In this document: positions 25,567 to 36,308 of the stretch, piece after piece | Numbering within the stretch: position 1 is the first letter of the stretch | Layout of the letters: each line of letters opens with the position of its first letter | From: Paenibacillus stellifer | Lineage (GTDB): Bacteria > Bacillota > Bacilli > Paenibacillales > Paenibacillaceae | Reading direction: 5' to 3' | Assembly (NCBI RefSeq): GCF_000758685.1 | Contig: NZ_CP009286.1 | Coordinates: 5,189,001 to 5,253,000 of the forward strand | DNA: 64,000 nt | The notes under the pieces: generated by a model | What the model saw: only the letters and a program-made list of their open reading frames with translations | What the model was told of the DNA's origin: nothing | The model's database searches: none | Program-made: the position numbers and the translations under genes

Positions 25567-27435
25567 TTAAGGCTTCAACTCAACCGGTCCGGCGTGGATG
25601 CTGATCATCTTCACCCGGGGCAGGCCCACCTTCTGGTCCTCGAAGACCTGCTCGTTGTAGCGGACCTGGAACCGGGAGGCGGCTGGTTCGGTCTGATCTT
25701 GATTCTCGAAGCTGAAAGCATATTGGCCGGGTACGGCCGATACTTTGCCTACCACCGCATTGATCGTAAGATCACCTTTGGCGAAGAAGCCGCCGTCAAT
25801 CGAGAAGACGGAACCGACGCCGTACAGCTCGGCGGTGCTGTCGGTATAGAAGAACGCCCGCAGCTCCGTTACTTTATCCTGATCCTTGAATTCATCCACC
25901 CGATTCACTAGCACGGCCCCCTTGGAAATCACGACAAGTTCCTTGTTGTCCTTCCCGGTAATGCTGGCGTTCACGATATTTGTGCTTCCGAGCGTGTAGA
26001 GGGTGGAGTCGAACCGGACATCTCCTTTAATATTCAGGTTGCCTACCACCAGCAGATTCGCCTGCACCGTAATCGGCGCTGCCGAGCTGTAGTTATCGAT
26101 GTTCAGATTGCCGTTGACAATTAGCCAATGCGAAGTTGCTTCCGTCTGGCTGCCGCCGGCCTTGGCGGTGTCGGTGATCTCATTCAAGGTTACGCCGTCA
26201 AGGTTCAGATCGCCGTTATAGATCGCGCTGCTGTTCAAATGGGCCAGCTGTGATTTGAAGGCCTGCACGGCTTCGTTGTACAGCTGCTCTCTCTTCACGG
26301 CCAATTCTTCCTCAGTCAAGCTGTCATCCGTATACCCGTTAAAATCCGCTCTCTCCGGCATTCTTAAGACCGGCACGGTCTGCGAGCCGATTGCCCCCGA
26401 GCCATCCTCCCGAATAAACGATTGGGCCAGCCGGCTGCCCCGGCTGATCGCACTCTCCCCGCTCTTCGGGCCTTCGGCTCCGTAATACGTACTCGCCAAA
26501 GCCGCCTTGTTGCCGGATGAACCGGATGCCTCGGCCACCTTGTCCAGGAACGAGTCCTCGACATCGATCTGCACGAAAGTGTTCTTTTTCTTAACAAGCG
26601 AGTTCTCGTAGGTCTTCTTCACCCGCTCATCCACCCGGTTATACTGGTCTTCATCATTGATCGGCACTGTGCTGTAATCCGCCCCGCTCCAGTACCGCAA
26701 TGAGTCCAGCGACTGCACATGGGCTTCACCGTCAATCAAGGGGTAGAGCGAGCTCTCGGTCAGATCGGCGCCGGCATGCTTGTATTGAGCGATGGGACTG
26801 AGCTTAAGCTGATTTCCAGCATATACGTTGCCCTGGGTGTACGGAGCCCCGTTCAGAATCACGTTTCCTTCCGATCCGAGCGAATAATTGAGGAAGTCAG
26901 GGAAAGTTGTAATTTCCACCCGCTGCTCCAGGGTGCGCGAGACGCCGTTCACGTTCGCATTGGCCCGGATCACGACGACGTACTGGCTGCCTGTGGATGC
27001 GGAATCGTCCAGCGTAATGCCGGTGATCTCGTTGGCGCCGCCTTGAAGGCTCGTATTGGATGCAAAATCGGCCGTTTTATTCTGAAGCCCCGCCAGAAAC
27101 GTATGAATCTGCCCGTCCAGCTCTTCTTGCGGAATATCGGAGCCGCTCTCCAGCCGGCGGTTCAAATCAGCCGTAATATAGGCGATCACTTCATCAATCT
27201 TCTTCTGCGCGAGATGCAGGCTCTGCACATCATTCTCCCGCGTCTCGGTCCGCTGCGCTCCGCTCAAGGTCGCGCTCAGCACGCCCACTCCCAGAATCGT
27301 AAGCAGCAGGACAATGAACATGACGAGCACGAGCGCCGAGCCATGCTGCGAGGCGAAACGTTCCCTCAGTTTTCTCAGTTCCCTCGGCCCCCTTGCAACT
27401 CGGCTGCCGCTGCCGGCTCTTCTGCGACTCGACAT
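25567..27435 (-). CDS. PilX-like pilus assembly protein
   Basis: 622 residues. A basic N terminus of about 30 residues is followed by a single hydrophobic segment with the PilX_N signature (GSALVLVMFIVLLLTILG) and a soluble domain of more than 550 residues. Unlike a prepilin it has no GFxxxE cleavage site. The soluble part has repeated Asn/Gly-rich strands and phrases such as LNINGDL-like ladders between about 400 and 520, suggesting a beta-helix or bactofilin-like solenoid. The start ATG has AGGGGGAG upstream. It is the third gene of a small operon with two prepilins. In other systems PilX-family proteins prime or modulate pilus assembly and adhesion; the very large domain here is unusual for PilX. 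Confidence 0.7.
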   Translation of the reverse strand: MSSRRRAGSGSRVARGPRELRKLRERFASQHGSALVLVMFIVLLLTILGVGVLSATLSGAQRTETRENDVQSLHLAQKKIDEVIAYITADLNRRLESGSDIPQEELDGQIHTFLAGLQNKTADFASNTSLQGGANEITGITLDDSASTGSQYVVVIRANANVNGVSRTLEQRVEITTFPDFLNYSLGSEGNVILNGAPYTQGNVYAGNQLKLSPIAQYKHAGADLTESSLYPLIDGEAHVQSLDSLRYWSGADYSTVPINDEDQYNRVDERVKKTYENSLVKKKNTFVQIDVEDSFLDKVAEASGSSGNKAALASTYYGAEGPKSGESAISRGSRLAQSFIREDGSGAIGSQTVPVLRMPERADFNGYTDDSLTEEELAVKREQLYNEAVQAFKSQLAHLNSSAIYNGDLNLDGVTLNEITDTAKAGGSQTEATSHWLIVNGNLNIDNYSSAAPITVQANLLVVGNLNIKGDVRFDSTLYTLGSTNIVNASITGKDNKELVVISKGAVLVNRVDEFKDQDKVTELRAFFYTDSTAELYGVGSVFSIDGGFFAKGDLTINAVVGKVSAVPGQYAFSFENQDQTEPAASRFQVRYNEQVFEDQKVGLPRVKMISIHAGPVELKP

Positions 27436-27447
27436 GTGCCGCTCCCC

Positions 27448-27972
27448 CTAAAATCCAAATTGGCTGTTAAGCTCCAGCTTGTTCTCTTCGCTTCCCTCAT
27501 ACTTCAGCACCAGCTTGATCTGAATGGTTCCCGATTCGCACAGCGCGCCAACCGTACAGGATCGCCCGTCCGCCGTGGAGGCGGTGATCACCGAATCCCC
27601 AAGCTCGGAATTTACGGCGATCGGCGAGGCTGTGCCCGAACCGGTCCCGCTGCCCGATATGACGATCTCGCTGCCGCTGACGACAATCGTCTCCGGCGGG
27701 GCATCGCTTCTCTGAAGCTCAATGCCGCCGGCGGTGTTCTGAACCCGTTCGGGTCCGTACGTATACAGCTTCGTAATAATCGAAGACATAATCAGATCGG
27801 CTTCGTCCCGCAGCTCATTTTGAACCGTGATCTTGTGATAGCTGCGGAAGCCGAACATGGTCACACCGGAGATCAGACCCGCAATCATGGCAAAAATCGT
27901 GAGCGAGGCGATCAGCTCGATCAGGGTGAATCCCTCTTGACGGGAGGAGAGGCGCTTAGCGAATTCTTTCAT
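27448..27972 (-). CDS. Minor prepilin (PilW/GspJ-like)
   Basis: 174 residues from the ATG at 27972. The leader is followed by EGFTLIELIASLTIFAMIAG, a standard type III signal with cleavage after Gly and a conserved Glu5. The start overlaps the end of the preceding prepilin gene by 17 bp. GGAGGG lies about 11 bases upstream, a longer than usual gap, so coupling to the upstream gene may matter. The soluble part contains two cysteines that could form a disulphide. It would join the pilus tip or priming complex after processing by PilD. Confidence 0.85.
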   Translation of the reverse strand: MKEFAKRLSSRQEGFTLIELIASLTIFAMIAGLISGVTMFGFRSYHKITVQNELRDEADLIMSSIITKLYTYGPERVQNTAGGIELQRSDAPPETIVVSGSEIVISGSGTGSGTASPIAVNSELGDSVITASTADGRSCTVGALCESGTIQIKLVLKYEGSEENKLELNSQFGF

Positions 27973-28501
27973 CCGTGATATATCCCTCCACCTCAACGTT
28001 ATAGTCCGGCTGACCGCCCGCGTCCTCGCGCCGCACCTGCACCTTGACCGGAAGCAGATAGGCCCGGGATGAGGTCTGGTCGATGTCCGCGGTCCCGCCC
28101 GGAGACGACGGCTGCGGCTGCTCATCCCAAATTTCCGGCTGGTACACAACCCTGATCTGATACGCAATGCCGTTCACCGTAGGATGCAGCACGCTCGCCA
28201 GAGAACCTGTAAAGCCCGAAGACGGCGTATCTGCCGTTATGGCATTGGCCCCTGACGCTGCTCCGTTCGCGGCTTGATCCAAGTAAATCTTTTTCACACC
28301 GTCAAAGTCCTGCTTCTGCATATAAAAAAGCGCGTTCCGCGCCAGATTGACCATTATCGTCTTGTTCTGGTTCGATTTCGAATAGGACATGGCGTTGATA
28401 AAATAAGAGGTCAGCACAAGAGACACGATCGCCAAAATGACAATCGCCGCCAGCACTTCTATCAGCGTGAAGCCCTTCTCCTCTTTTAGGCCAAACCGCA
28501 T
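27956..28501 (-). CDS. Minor prepilin (PilV/GspI-like)
   Basis: 181 residues with leader [10 protein letters not shown] and the cleaved helix [17 protein letters not shown]. The small soluble domain is about 130 residues. GGAGG occurs upstream of the ATG. First gene of a three-gene operon (two prepilins and the PilX-like protein) on the same strand as the main pilus operon but separated from it by the divergent adhesin gene. Confidence 0.87.
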   Translation of the reverse strand: MRFGLKEEKGFTLIEVLAAIVILAIVSLVLTSYFINAMSYSKSNQNKTIMVNLARNALFYMQKQDFDGVKKIYLDQAANGAASGANAITADTPSSGFTGSLASVLHPTVNGIAYQIRVVYQPEIWDEQPQPSSPGGTADIDQTSSRAYLLPVKVQVRREDAGGQPDYNVEVEGYITDERIR

Positions 28502-28663
28502 CCCTCTCTGCCTCCCGAAAGCATGTCCATATTCACACTTGTATGTCTTTTGGACTATATCTTCTATTATAAATCCCAGATATGGAAGTCTACAATCTCT
28601 AATTCTACTTATATATCGGCAAAAGTTTGTGGTATGATTTGCACTGAAGGGAGGATTTTGATT

Positions 28664-29449
28664 ATGGCTTTAATCGAATGCCGCTTTTATTCAGACACGC
28701 TGGGATTGAGCACATCCATGACCGTGATTTTGCCCCAGCAGACCACGACTCAAATCGGAATGAGCAACACTGTACGTGAAAGCGCTCTCCACCCAACGCT
28801 GTATCTCCTGCACGGGTTATCGGATGACGATTCCATCTGGCTTCGCCGCACCTCGATCGAACGTTATGTCGCCGATATGGGGCTGGCGGTAGTTATGCCG
28901 AGCGTGCACCGCAGCTTCTATACGGACATGGCCTGGGGCGGCCGCTACTGGAGCTTCATCAGCGAAGAGCTGCCGGCGCTGGCCCGTTCCTTCTTCCCGC
29001 TGTCGCCCAAGCGCGAGGATAATTTCGTGGCGGGACTGTCCATGGGCGGTTACGGCGCCATGAAGCTGGGTCTGCGGAGACCGGACGCTTACGCCGCCGC
29101 AGCCAGTCTCTCGGGAGCGCTCGATATGGCGCACAACTATATAAACGAGGAAGACCCAAGCGTCAAGTCGAAGGAGTATGAAATGATCTTCGGAACCGAA
29201 GACATCGCGGGAACCGACGAGGATCTGCTGTCGCTGCTGACCAAAGTCGATGCCGCAAGCGGTCCTAAGCCGCTGCTGTACCAGTGCTGCGGCACGGAGG
29301 ATTTCCTGTACGCGGACAATCAGCGGTTTCGCGAAGCCTGCAAGGCGACATCCCTCTCGCTTACATATGAGGAAGGGCCGGGAACCCATGAATGGGGCTA
29401 CTGGGACGCCAAAATTCAGGATGTGCTGAAGTGGCTGCCGCTGAAATAA
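28664..29449 (+). CDS. Esterase D-type alpha/beta hydrolase
   Basis: 261 residues, family of tributyrin/acetyl esterases and S-formylglutathione hydrolase-like enzymes. The nucleophile is the Ser in GLSMGGYGA, with a catalytic Asp likely in EDFLYADN and His in GTHEWGYW. The oxyanion region [10 protein letters not shown] is near the N terminus. No signal peptide is seen, so it is cytoplasmic. The ATG at 28664 has GGGAGG 9 bases upstream; earlier in-frame codons are untranslated leader. It stands alone between the pilus and arginine operons. The natural substrate is unknown; deacylation of short-chain esters is the family role. Confidence 0.9.
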   Translation: MALIECRFYSDTLGLSTSMTVILPQQTTTQIGMSNTVRESALHPTLYLLHGLSDDDSIWLRRTSIERYVADMGLAVVMPSVHRSFYTDMAWGGRYWSFISEELPALARSFFPLSPKREDNFVAGLSMGGYGAMKLGLRRPDAYAAAASLSGALDMAHNYINEEDPSVKSKEYEMIFGTEDIAGTDEDLLSLLTKVDAASGPKPLLYQCCGTEDFLYADNQRFREACKATSLSLTYEEGPGTHEWGYWDAKIQDVLKWLPLK

Positions 29450-29453
29450 TCAG

Positions 29454-29539
29454 GTTTTTGGCCGACTGAACACAACATTGGAGTGAAACAGCAAAAGCTG
29501 GATACGGCATTAGGCAGAATACGACGATAGGCCAAAAAC
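29454..29539. repeat. Inverted-repeat-bounded 86-bp segment
   Basis: Perfect 10-bp inverted repeats (GTTTTTGGCC and GGCCAAAAAC) bound an 86-bp segment starting 4 bp after the esterase stop. It could be a long-loop hairpin or a small palindromic element; no target duplication was identified. Confidence 0.45.
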
Positions 29540-29555
29540 AGCAAAGCTGAACATA

Positions 29556-29596
29556 CAAAAACAGCTGTTCCGCAAAGGGAGCAGCTGTTCTTTTTA
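29556..29596 (+). terminator. Bidirectional terminator between esterase and argH
   Basis: Stem AACAGCTG / CAGCTGTT followed by CTTTTT on the plus strand and preceded by five A, so it also reads as a terminator for argH on the minus strand. Confidence 0.75.
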
Positions 29597-29661
29597 TACT
29601 CATGATCCGGGTTCACTGATGTTCTCGAGCTTGCGTGATCGGCTCATATGATTGACTTATG

Positions 29662-31077
29662 CTACTTGGCTTCCGCCGCACGCGCCTCCACCCACAGCTT
29701 CGCTTCCTTCAGGCTCTCCTCTGCGCGTGTAATCGCAGCCTGCACCTGTACGGTCGCCGTACCGCCGTATACGTTGCGGGCATTCACCACCGCCTCCGGC
29801 TGAAGCACGGCATAGATCTGCTCGTCGAAGAGCGGCGAGAACTGCTTGAATTCATCCAGCGTCAGATCCAGCAGGAATTTGCCTTCGTTGATGCAGTAGA
29901 GCACCGTTTTGCCGATGACTTCATGCGCCTGACGGAACGGCAGCCCCTTGCCAACCAGGAAGTCCGCAATATCCGTGGCGTTGGAGAAGTCGGTGTTCAC
30001 CGCTTCCCGCATCCGTCCCTTGTTCACCTTCATCGTGGCGATCATCGGAGCGAACAGCTGCAGCGCGCCGGTGAGCGTCGCCACCGTGTCGAACATGCCT
30101 TCCTTATCTTCCTGCATATCCTTGTTGTAGGCAAGCGGAAGGGACTTCAGCACGGTCAGCAGGCCCATAAGGTTGCCGTAGACGCGGCCCGTCTTGCCCC
30201 GCACAAGCTCCGGCACATCGGGGTTCTTCTTCTGCGGCATGATGCTGCTGCCGGTGCAGAACGCGTCGTCCAGCTCCACGAAGCTGAATTCCGTGCTGCT
30301 CCACAGCACCAGCTCCTCGCTCAGGCGCGACAGATGCGTCATGATCAGCGAGGCGCTCGCCAGGAACTCGACGATAAAATCGCGGTCGCTGACAGCGTCC
30401 AGGCTGTTCTCGTACACGCTGTCGAAGCCGAGCTGCTCCGCCACAAAATGCCGGTCGATCGGGAACGTCGTTCCCGCCAGCGCCCCGGCGCCCAGCGGCA
30501 GTACGTTGATGCGCTTGTAGCTGTCGGTCAGCCGCTCCGCATCCCGGCGGAACATCGATACATAAGCCAGCAGATGATGCGCGAACAGAATCGGCTGCGC
30601 CCGCTGCAGATGCGTATAGCCCGGCACGATCGTCTCCACATTGTCCTTCGCCTGCCCGATCAGTGCCTCCTGAACATTGTGCAGCAGATCAACCAGCTCC
30701 ACGACCCGGTTCCGCAGATAGAGATGCATATCCGTTGCCACCTGGTCGTTGCGGCTGCGACCCGTATGCAGCTTGCCGCCGACCGGCCCGATTTCCTGGA
30801 TCAGATGCTTCTCGATATTCATATGGATGTCTTCATCCGAGACGGAGAACTCCACTTCTCCGGCACGCACCTTCTCCAGCACCTTCTGAAGCCCCTGCTT
30901 GATCGTCTCCACGTCTTCCTGCGGCAGAATTCCGCATTTGCCCAGCATCGTCACATGGGCCAGACTGCCCTGCACGTCTTCTTCCGCCAGCGCCTTGTCA
31001 AACCCGATGGAAGCCGTGTATTCTTCCACCAGCTTGTTCGTCCCTTTGGTAAAACGTCCGCCCCAAAGCTTGCTCAC
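29662..31077 (-). CDS. argH: Argininosuccinate lyase
   Basis: 471 residues. Last enzyme of arginine synthesis: splits argininosuccinate into arginine and fumarate in the cytoplasm. Family signatures are visible: [10 protein letters not shown] at the N terminus, [12 protein letters not shown], the His loop [12 protein letters not shown], and the flexible catalytic loop [11 protein letters not shown] with the active Ser. The start is a GTG at 31077 with AGGAGG upstream, giving the usual VSKLWGG beginning; a longer upstream frame is not supported. Final gene of the argC-J-B-D-F-G-H order. The 266-bp gap after argG holds a GC-rich hairpin. Confidence 0.96.
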   Translation of the reverse strand: MSKLWGGRFTKGTNKLVEEYTASIGFDKALAEEDVQGSLAHVTMLGKCGILPQEDVETIKQGLQKVLEKVRAGEVEFSVSDEDIHMNIEKHLIQEIGPVGGKLHTGRSRNDQVATDMHLYLRNRVVELVDLLHNVQEALIGQAKDNVETIVPGYTHLQRAQPILFAHHLLAYVSMFRRDAERLTDSYKRINVLPLGAGALAGTTFPIDRHFVAEQLGFDSVYENSLDAVSDRDFIVEFLASASLIMTHLSRLSEELVLWSSTEFSFVELDDAFCTGSSIMPQKKNPDVPELVRGKTGRVYGNLMGLLTVLKSLPLAYNKDMQEDKEGMFDTVATLTGALQLFAPMIATMKVNKGRMREAVNTDFSNATDIADFLVGKGLPFRQAHEVIGKTVLYCINEGKFLLDLTLDEFKQFSPLFDEQIYAVLQPEAVVNARNVYGGTATVQVQAAITRAEESLKEAKLWVEARAAEAK

Positions 31078-31262
31078 CGCTGTCTTCCTCCTTGTAAAAA
31101 AAATGCTTGTCCATTCCATCCCTGTATTTCATGGAAAAACCCGGGCTCGTGAGGCGCAAAAGCCGTCCCCGGTCCGGGTGTGTTTCATTTCATCATACCG
31201 CCAACGTGAAGTCGTCATGACGCCATTATAGCACCATCACGCCGCCGAGGTGAATGAACCCC

Positions 31263-31316
31263 GCGCGCTCCGGTCCCGGCCGCCGATGCTTCCCTCATCG
31301 GAGGACCCGGACCGCG
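31263..31316 (-). other. GC-rich hairpin between argG and argH
   Basis: A CCGATG / CATCGG core stem is flanked by GGTCC- and CGCG-containing arms that pair with bulges. No U-run follows, so it may modulate mRNA stability or partial read-through rather than terminate. The remaining 31078-31262 stretch shows nothing else recognisable. Confidence 0.45.
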
Positions 31317-31343
31317 AAGCCGCCGCAGGCCACTACCGAGCGC

Positions 31344-32579
<1,236 letters not shown>

Positions 32580-32708
32580 GGGATAGCTAACTTCCTTTCC
32601 GATATAAAGGGTTGATCATGCGAAAAGGATGAAGGCCCGGCGGCCTGTCATCCCGAAGCGGTGAAGCGAGCAAACTAGCGCCAACGTGCGCCCGTCTTAA
32701 GCCTCTAT

Positions 32709-33647
32709 CTAGCCCATCAGGGCGGCCATCAGCGCTTTCTGCGCATGCAGCCGGTTCTCCGCCTCGTCAAAAATAAAGGAATTCGGTCCGTCGATCACGT
32801 CTTCCGTCACCTCTTCGCCGCGATGGGCCGGCAGGCAGTGCAGGAAGATGAAGTCGCTCTTCGCAAGCGCGACGAGCTCGCCGTTCACCTGATAGTCCTT
32901 GAACGCCGCTTCGCGCGCCTTCTGCTCTTCCTCGAAGCCCATGCTCGCCCATACATCCGTGTAGATGACATCGGCATCCTTGACCGCTTCCTCCGGACTG
33001 CGGGTAATGACGATTTCGGAACCCGTCTCCTGCGCGATTTCCCGCGCCTTGGCGACAACAGCGGCGTCCGGCTCATAGCCTTCCGGTCCTGCGATGGAGA
33101 CATGCATGCCCACCTTCGCTCCGCCGATCAGCAGGGAATGCGCCATATTGTTGCCGTCGCCGACAAAGGCCATTTTCAGCCCTTTCAGCTTGCCTTTGTG
33201 TTCATAGACCGTCTGAAGATCCGCCAGCACCTGGCACGGATGCGCGAGATCGCTCAGTCCATTGATGACCGGAACCGAAGCGTAGCGCGCCAGATCCTCT
33301 ACCTTGTCGTGGCCGAAGGTGCGGATCATGATGCCGTCGAGATACCGCGACATAACCTGTGCCGTATCGGCAACCGTCTCCCCGCGTCCCAGCTGAATAT
33401 CGTTCCGGCTGAGGAACAGGGCGTGTCCGCCCAGCTGGTACATGCCAACCTCGAAGGATACCCGGGTGCGGGTTGAGGATTTCTCAAAAATAAGTCCGAT
33501 CGTCTTGCCTTTCAGCGGCTGGTAGACCTCTCCGCTCTTCTGCTTGCGCTTGAGCTCGATCGCCAGATCGATCAGATACTGGATTTCTTCCGTGGTGTAG
33601 TCGTCCAGCTCCAGAAGGTCCCGCCCTTTGAGCGAAATCTGAACCAT
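32709..33647 (-). CDS. argF: Ornithine carbamoyltransferase (anabolic)
   Basis: 312 residues. Makes citrulline from ornithine and carbamoyl phosphate. The carbamoyl-phosphate loop SSTRTR (about 55-60), the HPCQ motif and the ornithine-binding [12 protein letters not shown] motif are all present. AGGAGG precedes the ATG. No carbamoyl-phosphate synthase gene is in this window, so that substrate must come from elsewhere. The gap before it carries a striking perfect palindrome at 33675. Confidence 0.97.
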   Translation of the reverse strand: MVQISLKGRDLLELDDYTTEEIQYLIDLAIELKRKQKSGEVYQPLKGKTIGLIFEKSSTRTRVSFEVGMYQLGGHALFLSRNDIQLGRGETVADTAQVMSRYLDGIMIRTFGHDKVEDLARYASVPVINGLSDLAHPCQVLADLQTVYEHKGKLKGLKMAFVGDGNNMAHSLLIGGAKVGMHVSIAGPEGYEPDAAVVAKAREIAQETGSEIVITRSPEEAVKDADVIYTDVWASMGFEEEQKAREAAFKDYQVNGELVALAKSDFIFLHCLPAHRGEEVTEDVIDGPNSFIFDEAENRLHAQKALMAALMG

Positions 33648-33674
33648 GAATCTGTTCCTCCTTGTCGCATTCGC

Positions 33675-33700
33675 GGACTTCCCGGCAGGCCGGGAAGTCC
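33675..33700. other. Perfect 12-bp intercistronic palindrome between argD and argF
   Basis: GGACTTCCCGGC and its exact complement are separated by 2 bases. There is no U-run, so it is more likely an mRNA-processing or stability hairpin than a terminator. Confidence 0.6.
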
Positions 33701-33762
33701 ATGGTCACCCCTAGTTTGCGAATTGCGGGGTGCCGTTATGTTATCCGTCATTGCAGACGTCT

Positions 33763-35064
33763 TTAAGCCTGATGCTCCTTGGCATAAGTATGAATGAGAT
33801 CGGACAGGATGTCCACAGCCTGGTCGATTTCCTCCCGGCTTACATACAGGTTCGGAAGCAGGCGGATTACATGCGTTCCCGCCGTCACGAACAGCAGGCC
33901 GCGCTTCTGTCCGGCCAGCACGATGTCGCCGACAGCTTCTTTGCATTCGATGCCGATGAGCAGCCCTTTGCCGCGGATGTCGAGGACGAACGGGCAATCC
34001 GCCAGCTTCTCTTTCAGCTGCGCCTTCAGGTACTCGCCGGATTCGGCCGCGCGCTGCGGCAGGTTATCCTCCAGCATCGTCTCGATGGTGGCGCTCATCG
34101 CCGCCGTCGCAAGCGGCGTACCGCCGAACGTCGAAGCATGGCTTCCCGGCGGGAACGCTTCGCGCAGATAGCCCTTGGCCAGCATAAGGCCGGCCGGGAA
34201 GCCGCTGGCGATGCCTTTGGCAACGGTGAAGATGTCCGGCTCGATACCGTAGTGCTGATGCGCGAACAGCTTGCCGGTACGGCCCATGCCGGTCTGCACC
34301 TCGTCCACGATGAGCAACAGGCCGTGGCGTTTGCACAGCTCGACCACGCTGTTCAGGAAATCCGGCTGCACTTCCAGAATGCCGCCTTCGGCCAGCACCA
34401 TTTCTAGCATGATGGCGGCTGTATGCTCGCCGATGGCCGCTTCAAGGGCCGGAAGATCATGCAGCGGAACCGTCACGAAGCCTTCCGGCAGCGGCAGGAA
34501 GCCGTCCTTGACCTTCTGCTGTCCCGTAGCCGTCAGCGTAGCCAGCGTGCGTCCGTGAAAGGACTGCTGGAACGTAATGACTTCATAACGTCCTGTTCCC
34601 TTGACCTTCTGATGATAGCGGCGGGCCAGCTTGATCGCGGCCTCGTTCGATTCCGCGCCGCTGTTGCAGAAGAATACCTGGTCGGCGCAAGTGTTGGCCG
34701 TCAGCAGCTCCGCTACGCGGTCCTGGCCCGGAATGTGGAACAGGTTGGATACATGCCACAGCGTATCGATCTGCTGTTTCAGCTTCTCGCCGACCTTCTC
34801 CGGCGCATGTCCGAGGCTCGTTACCGCCAGGCCGCAGGTGAAATCGAGATATTTATTGCCTTTGTCGTCCCACACCCAGCTGCCCTTGCCTTTGACCAGA
34901 CTGATGTCGTATCTGCCGTACGATGGAAATACATGCTCCAGCTTGCCGGAGCCCGCAGTCTTGACCGCTTCCTCCGTCTTACCAGTAGCGCCTGCCTGTG
35001 TTCCGGTGTCTGCAATATGCTTTTGCACGAAATCAGGCTGATCCATATGCGTAAGCTTGCTCAT
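33763..35064 (-). CDS. argD: Acetylornithine aminotransferase
   Basis: 433 residues, class III PLP aminotransferase converting N-acetylglutamate semialdehyde to N-acetylornithine. The PLP lysine is in TVAKGIASG. FCNSGAESNEAAIKLAR and VDEVQTGMGRTG are the family motifs. The N terminus has an extra 40 or so residues, Gln/Thr/Ala/Lys-rich, before the usual VFPSYGRYDI beginning. The first ATG has GAAGGA upstream, and no internal start near residue 40 shows a better site, so the extension is probably real. Confidence 0.95.
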   Translation of the reverse strand: MSKLTHMDQPDFVQKHIADTGTQAGATGKTEEAVKTAGSGKLEHVFPSYGRYDISLVKGKGSWVWDDKGNKYLDFTCGLAVTSLGHAPEKVGEKLKQQIDTLWHVSNLFHIPGQDRVAELLTANTCADQVFFCNSGAESNEAAIKLARRYHQKVKGTGRYEVITFQQSFHGRTLATLTATGQQKVKDGFLPLPEGFVTVPLHDLPALEAAIGEHTAAIMLEMVLAEGGILEVQPDFLNSVVELCKRHGLLLIVDEVQTGMGRTGKLFAHQHYGIEPDIFTVAKGIASGFPAGLMLAKGYLREAFPPGSHASTFGGTPLATAAMSATIETMLEDNLPQRAAESGEYLKAQLKEKLADCPFVLDIRGKGLLIGIECKEAVGDIVLAGQKRGLLFVTAGTHVIRLLPNLYVSREEIDQAVDILSDLIHTYAKEHQA

Positions 35065-35398
35065 GATCCTTCACTCTCCCCCGCACGCCGCCCCTTAGGC
35101 GGCCGCCGAATTTTTTGACGATACTCACTCTAGCATTCCAAAGATCTACCCGATGAACCCAATGCTCTTTATTAGCATCATGCCTCTTGTACAACTTCAT
35201 GCCCTTGATACTTCACACACTTAATACTTCACTCACTTGATGAAAGAGACGGTATAGATGCTGCCAAGACTCCCGTAACTTCATTAGGATGAAATAGCTG
35301 GCATCCTCCGCCCCAGTCTCCCAATCTTGCCCTCAGGCTTCCCAATCTTGCCTTCGAGCCTTGCTCCCGGATAATTTCTCTGTTTCCGACTAAAATCC
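35065..35398. other. Gap between argB and argD
   Basis: Contains no open frame of note. Two short direct repeats are visible (CCCAATCTTGCC twice near 35322-35352, and a TACTTCAC motif twice near 35210-35235). No clear ARG box or terminator was recognised, so whether argB and argD are one transcript is open. Confidence 0.35.
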
Positions 35399-36238
35399 TT
35401 ACTTCCGGATAATTCGAGTACCGATTGTCTCTCCGGCCAGCACTCTGCCCAGCACACCCGGCTCTTTGCCGTCCACGATGACCACCTCGGAGACGCTGCC
35501 TTGGATGCAGTCGATGGCCGCCTTCACCTTAGGAATCATGCCTCCGTAGATCTCGCCCGTCTCAATCATCTGCCCGATTTGCTCGACCGTCACGGAAGGC
35601 AGCACCTGCTTGCTTCCATCCTCCAGCGTAGTCAGAATGCCGGGGACGTCGGTCACCACAATCATCTGCGGCGACTGCATGAAGGAAGCTACCGCCCCCG
35701 CTGCCGTGTCGGCGTTAATGTTATACCGCTGTCCGTTGCCATCGATTCCAAGCGGCGCGATAACGGGGATATAACCTAGCGCCTGAATGCCGGCAATGAT
35801 CTCGGCCTTGACACCGGTCACGTTGCCGACCAGCCCTACCTCATCGCTGTTGGATACCGGAGCCGCTTCGATCAGGTTGCCGTCCACGCCGGACAGGCCG
35901 ATTGACTTGCCGCCGCTGCTCTGAATCCGCCGGACAATTGCCTTGTTGATGCTGCCCGACAGCGTCATCTCCACAACGTCGAGCACTTCTTCGGTCGTGA
36001 CCCGCAGGCCGTTAACGAAGCTGCTCTCAATTCCGAGCTTCTTCAGATTCTCCGATATCGCCGGACCCCCGCCGTGGACGATCACCGGCCTCACGCCATC
36101 CTCCTGAAGCTGCCTGAGATCGTCAAAGAACGAATCGGGCAGCGCAGTCAGCGTGCTGCCGCCGCACTTCATCACGAACATGTTGCCATTGTCTGCGCCA
36201 CTTGTATCCAAAGTCTCGCTCTGCGTCATGAGTGTCAT
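35399..36238 (-). CDS. argB: Acetylglutamate kinase
   Basis: 279 residues, amino-acid kinase fold. Phosphorylates N-acetylglutamate. The N-terminal KCGGSTL phosphate loop, VHGGGPAI and the substrate loop near NGLRVTT are conserved; INADTAAGAVA is the ATP-side motif. AAGGAAGG precedes the first ATG. Firmicute enzymes that lack the N-terminal helix seen in arginine-inhibited forms often escape direct inhibition; only about 18 residues precede the core here, so direct arginine control is uncertain. Confidence 0.96.
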   Translation of the reverse strand: MTLMTQSETLDTSGADNGNMFVMKCGGSTLTALPDSFFDDLRQLQEDGVRPVIVHGGGPAISENLKKLGIESSFVNGLRVTTEEVLDVVEMTLSGSINKAIVRRIQSSGGKSIGLSGVDGNLIEAAPVSNSDEVGLVGNVTGVKAEIIAGIQALGYIPVIAPLGIDGNGQRYNINADTAAGAVASFMQSPQMIVVTDVPGILTTLEDGSKQVLPSVTVEQIGQMIETGEIYGGMIPKVKAAIDCIQGSVSEVVIVDGKEPGVLGRVLAGETIGTRIIRK

Positions 36239-36308
36239 TATCCTTCCTTATTCGGCCGCCCATCCCGCCACAAACGCGAGGGCAGCCGCTGAATTGACAT
36301 CCTTCGCC

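Noticed and set aside
35205..35355. Short direct repeats in the argB-argD gap as a mobile-element footprint
   Set aside because: The repeats are only 8-12 bp and not positioned like target duplications.
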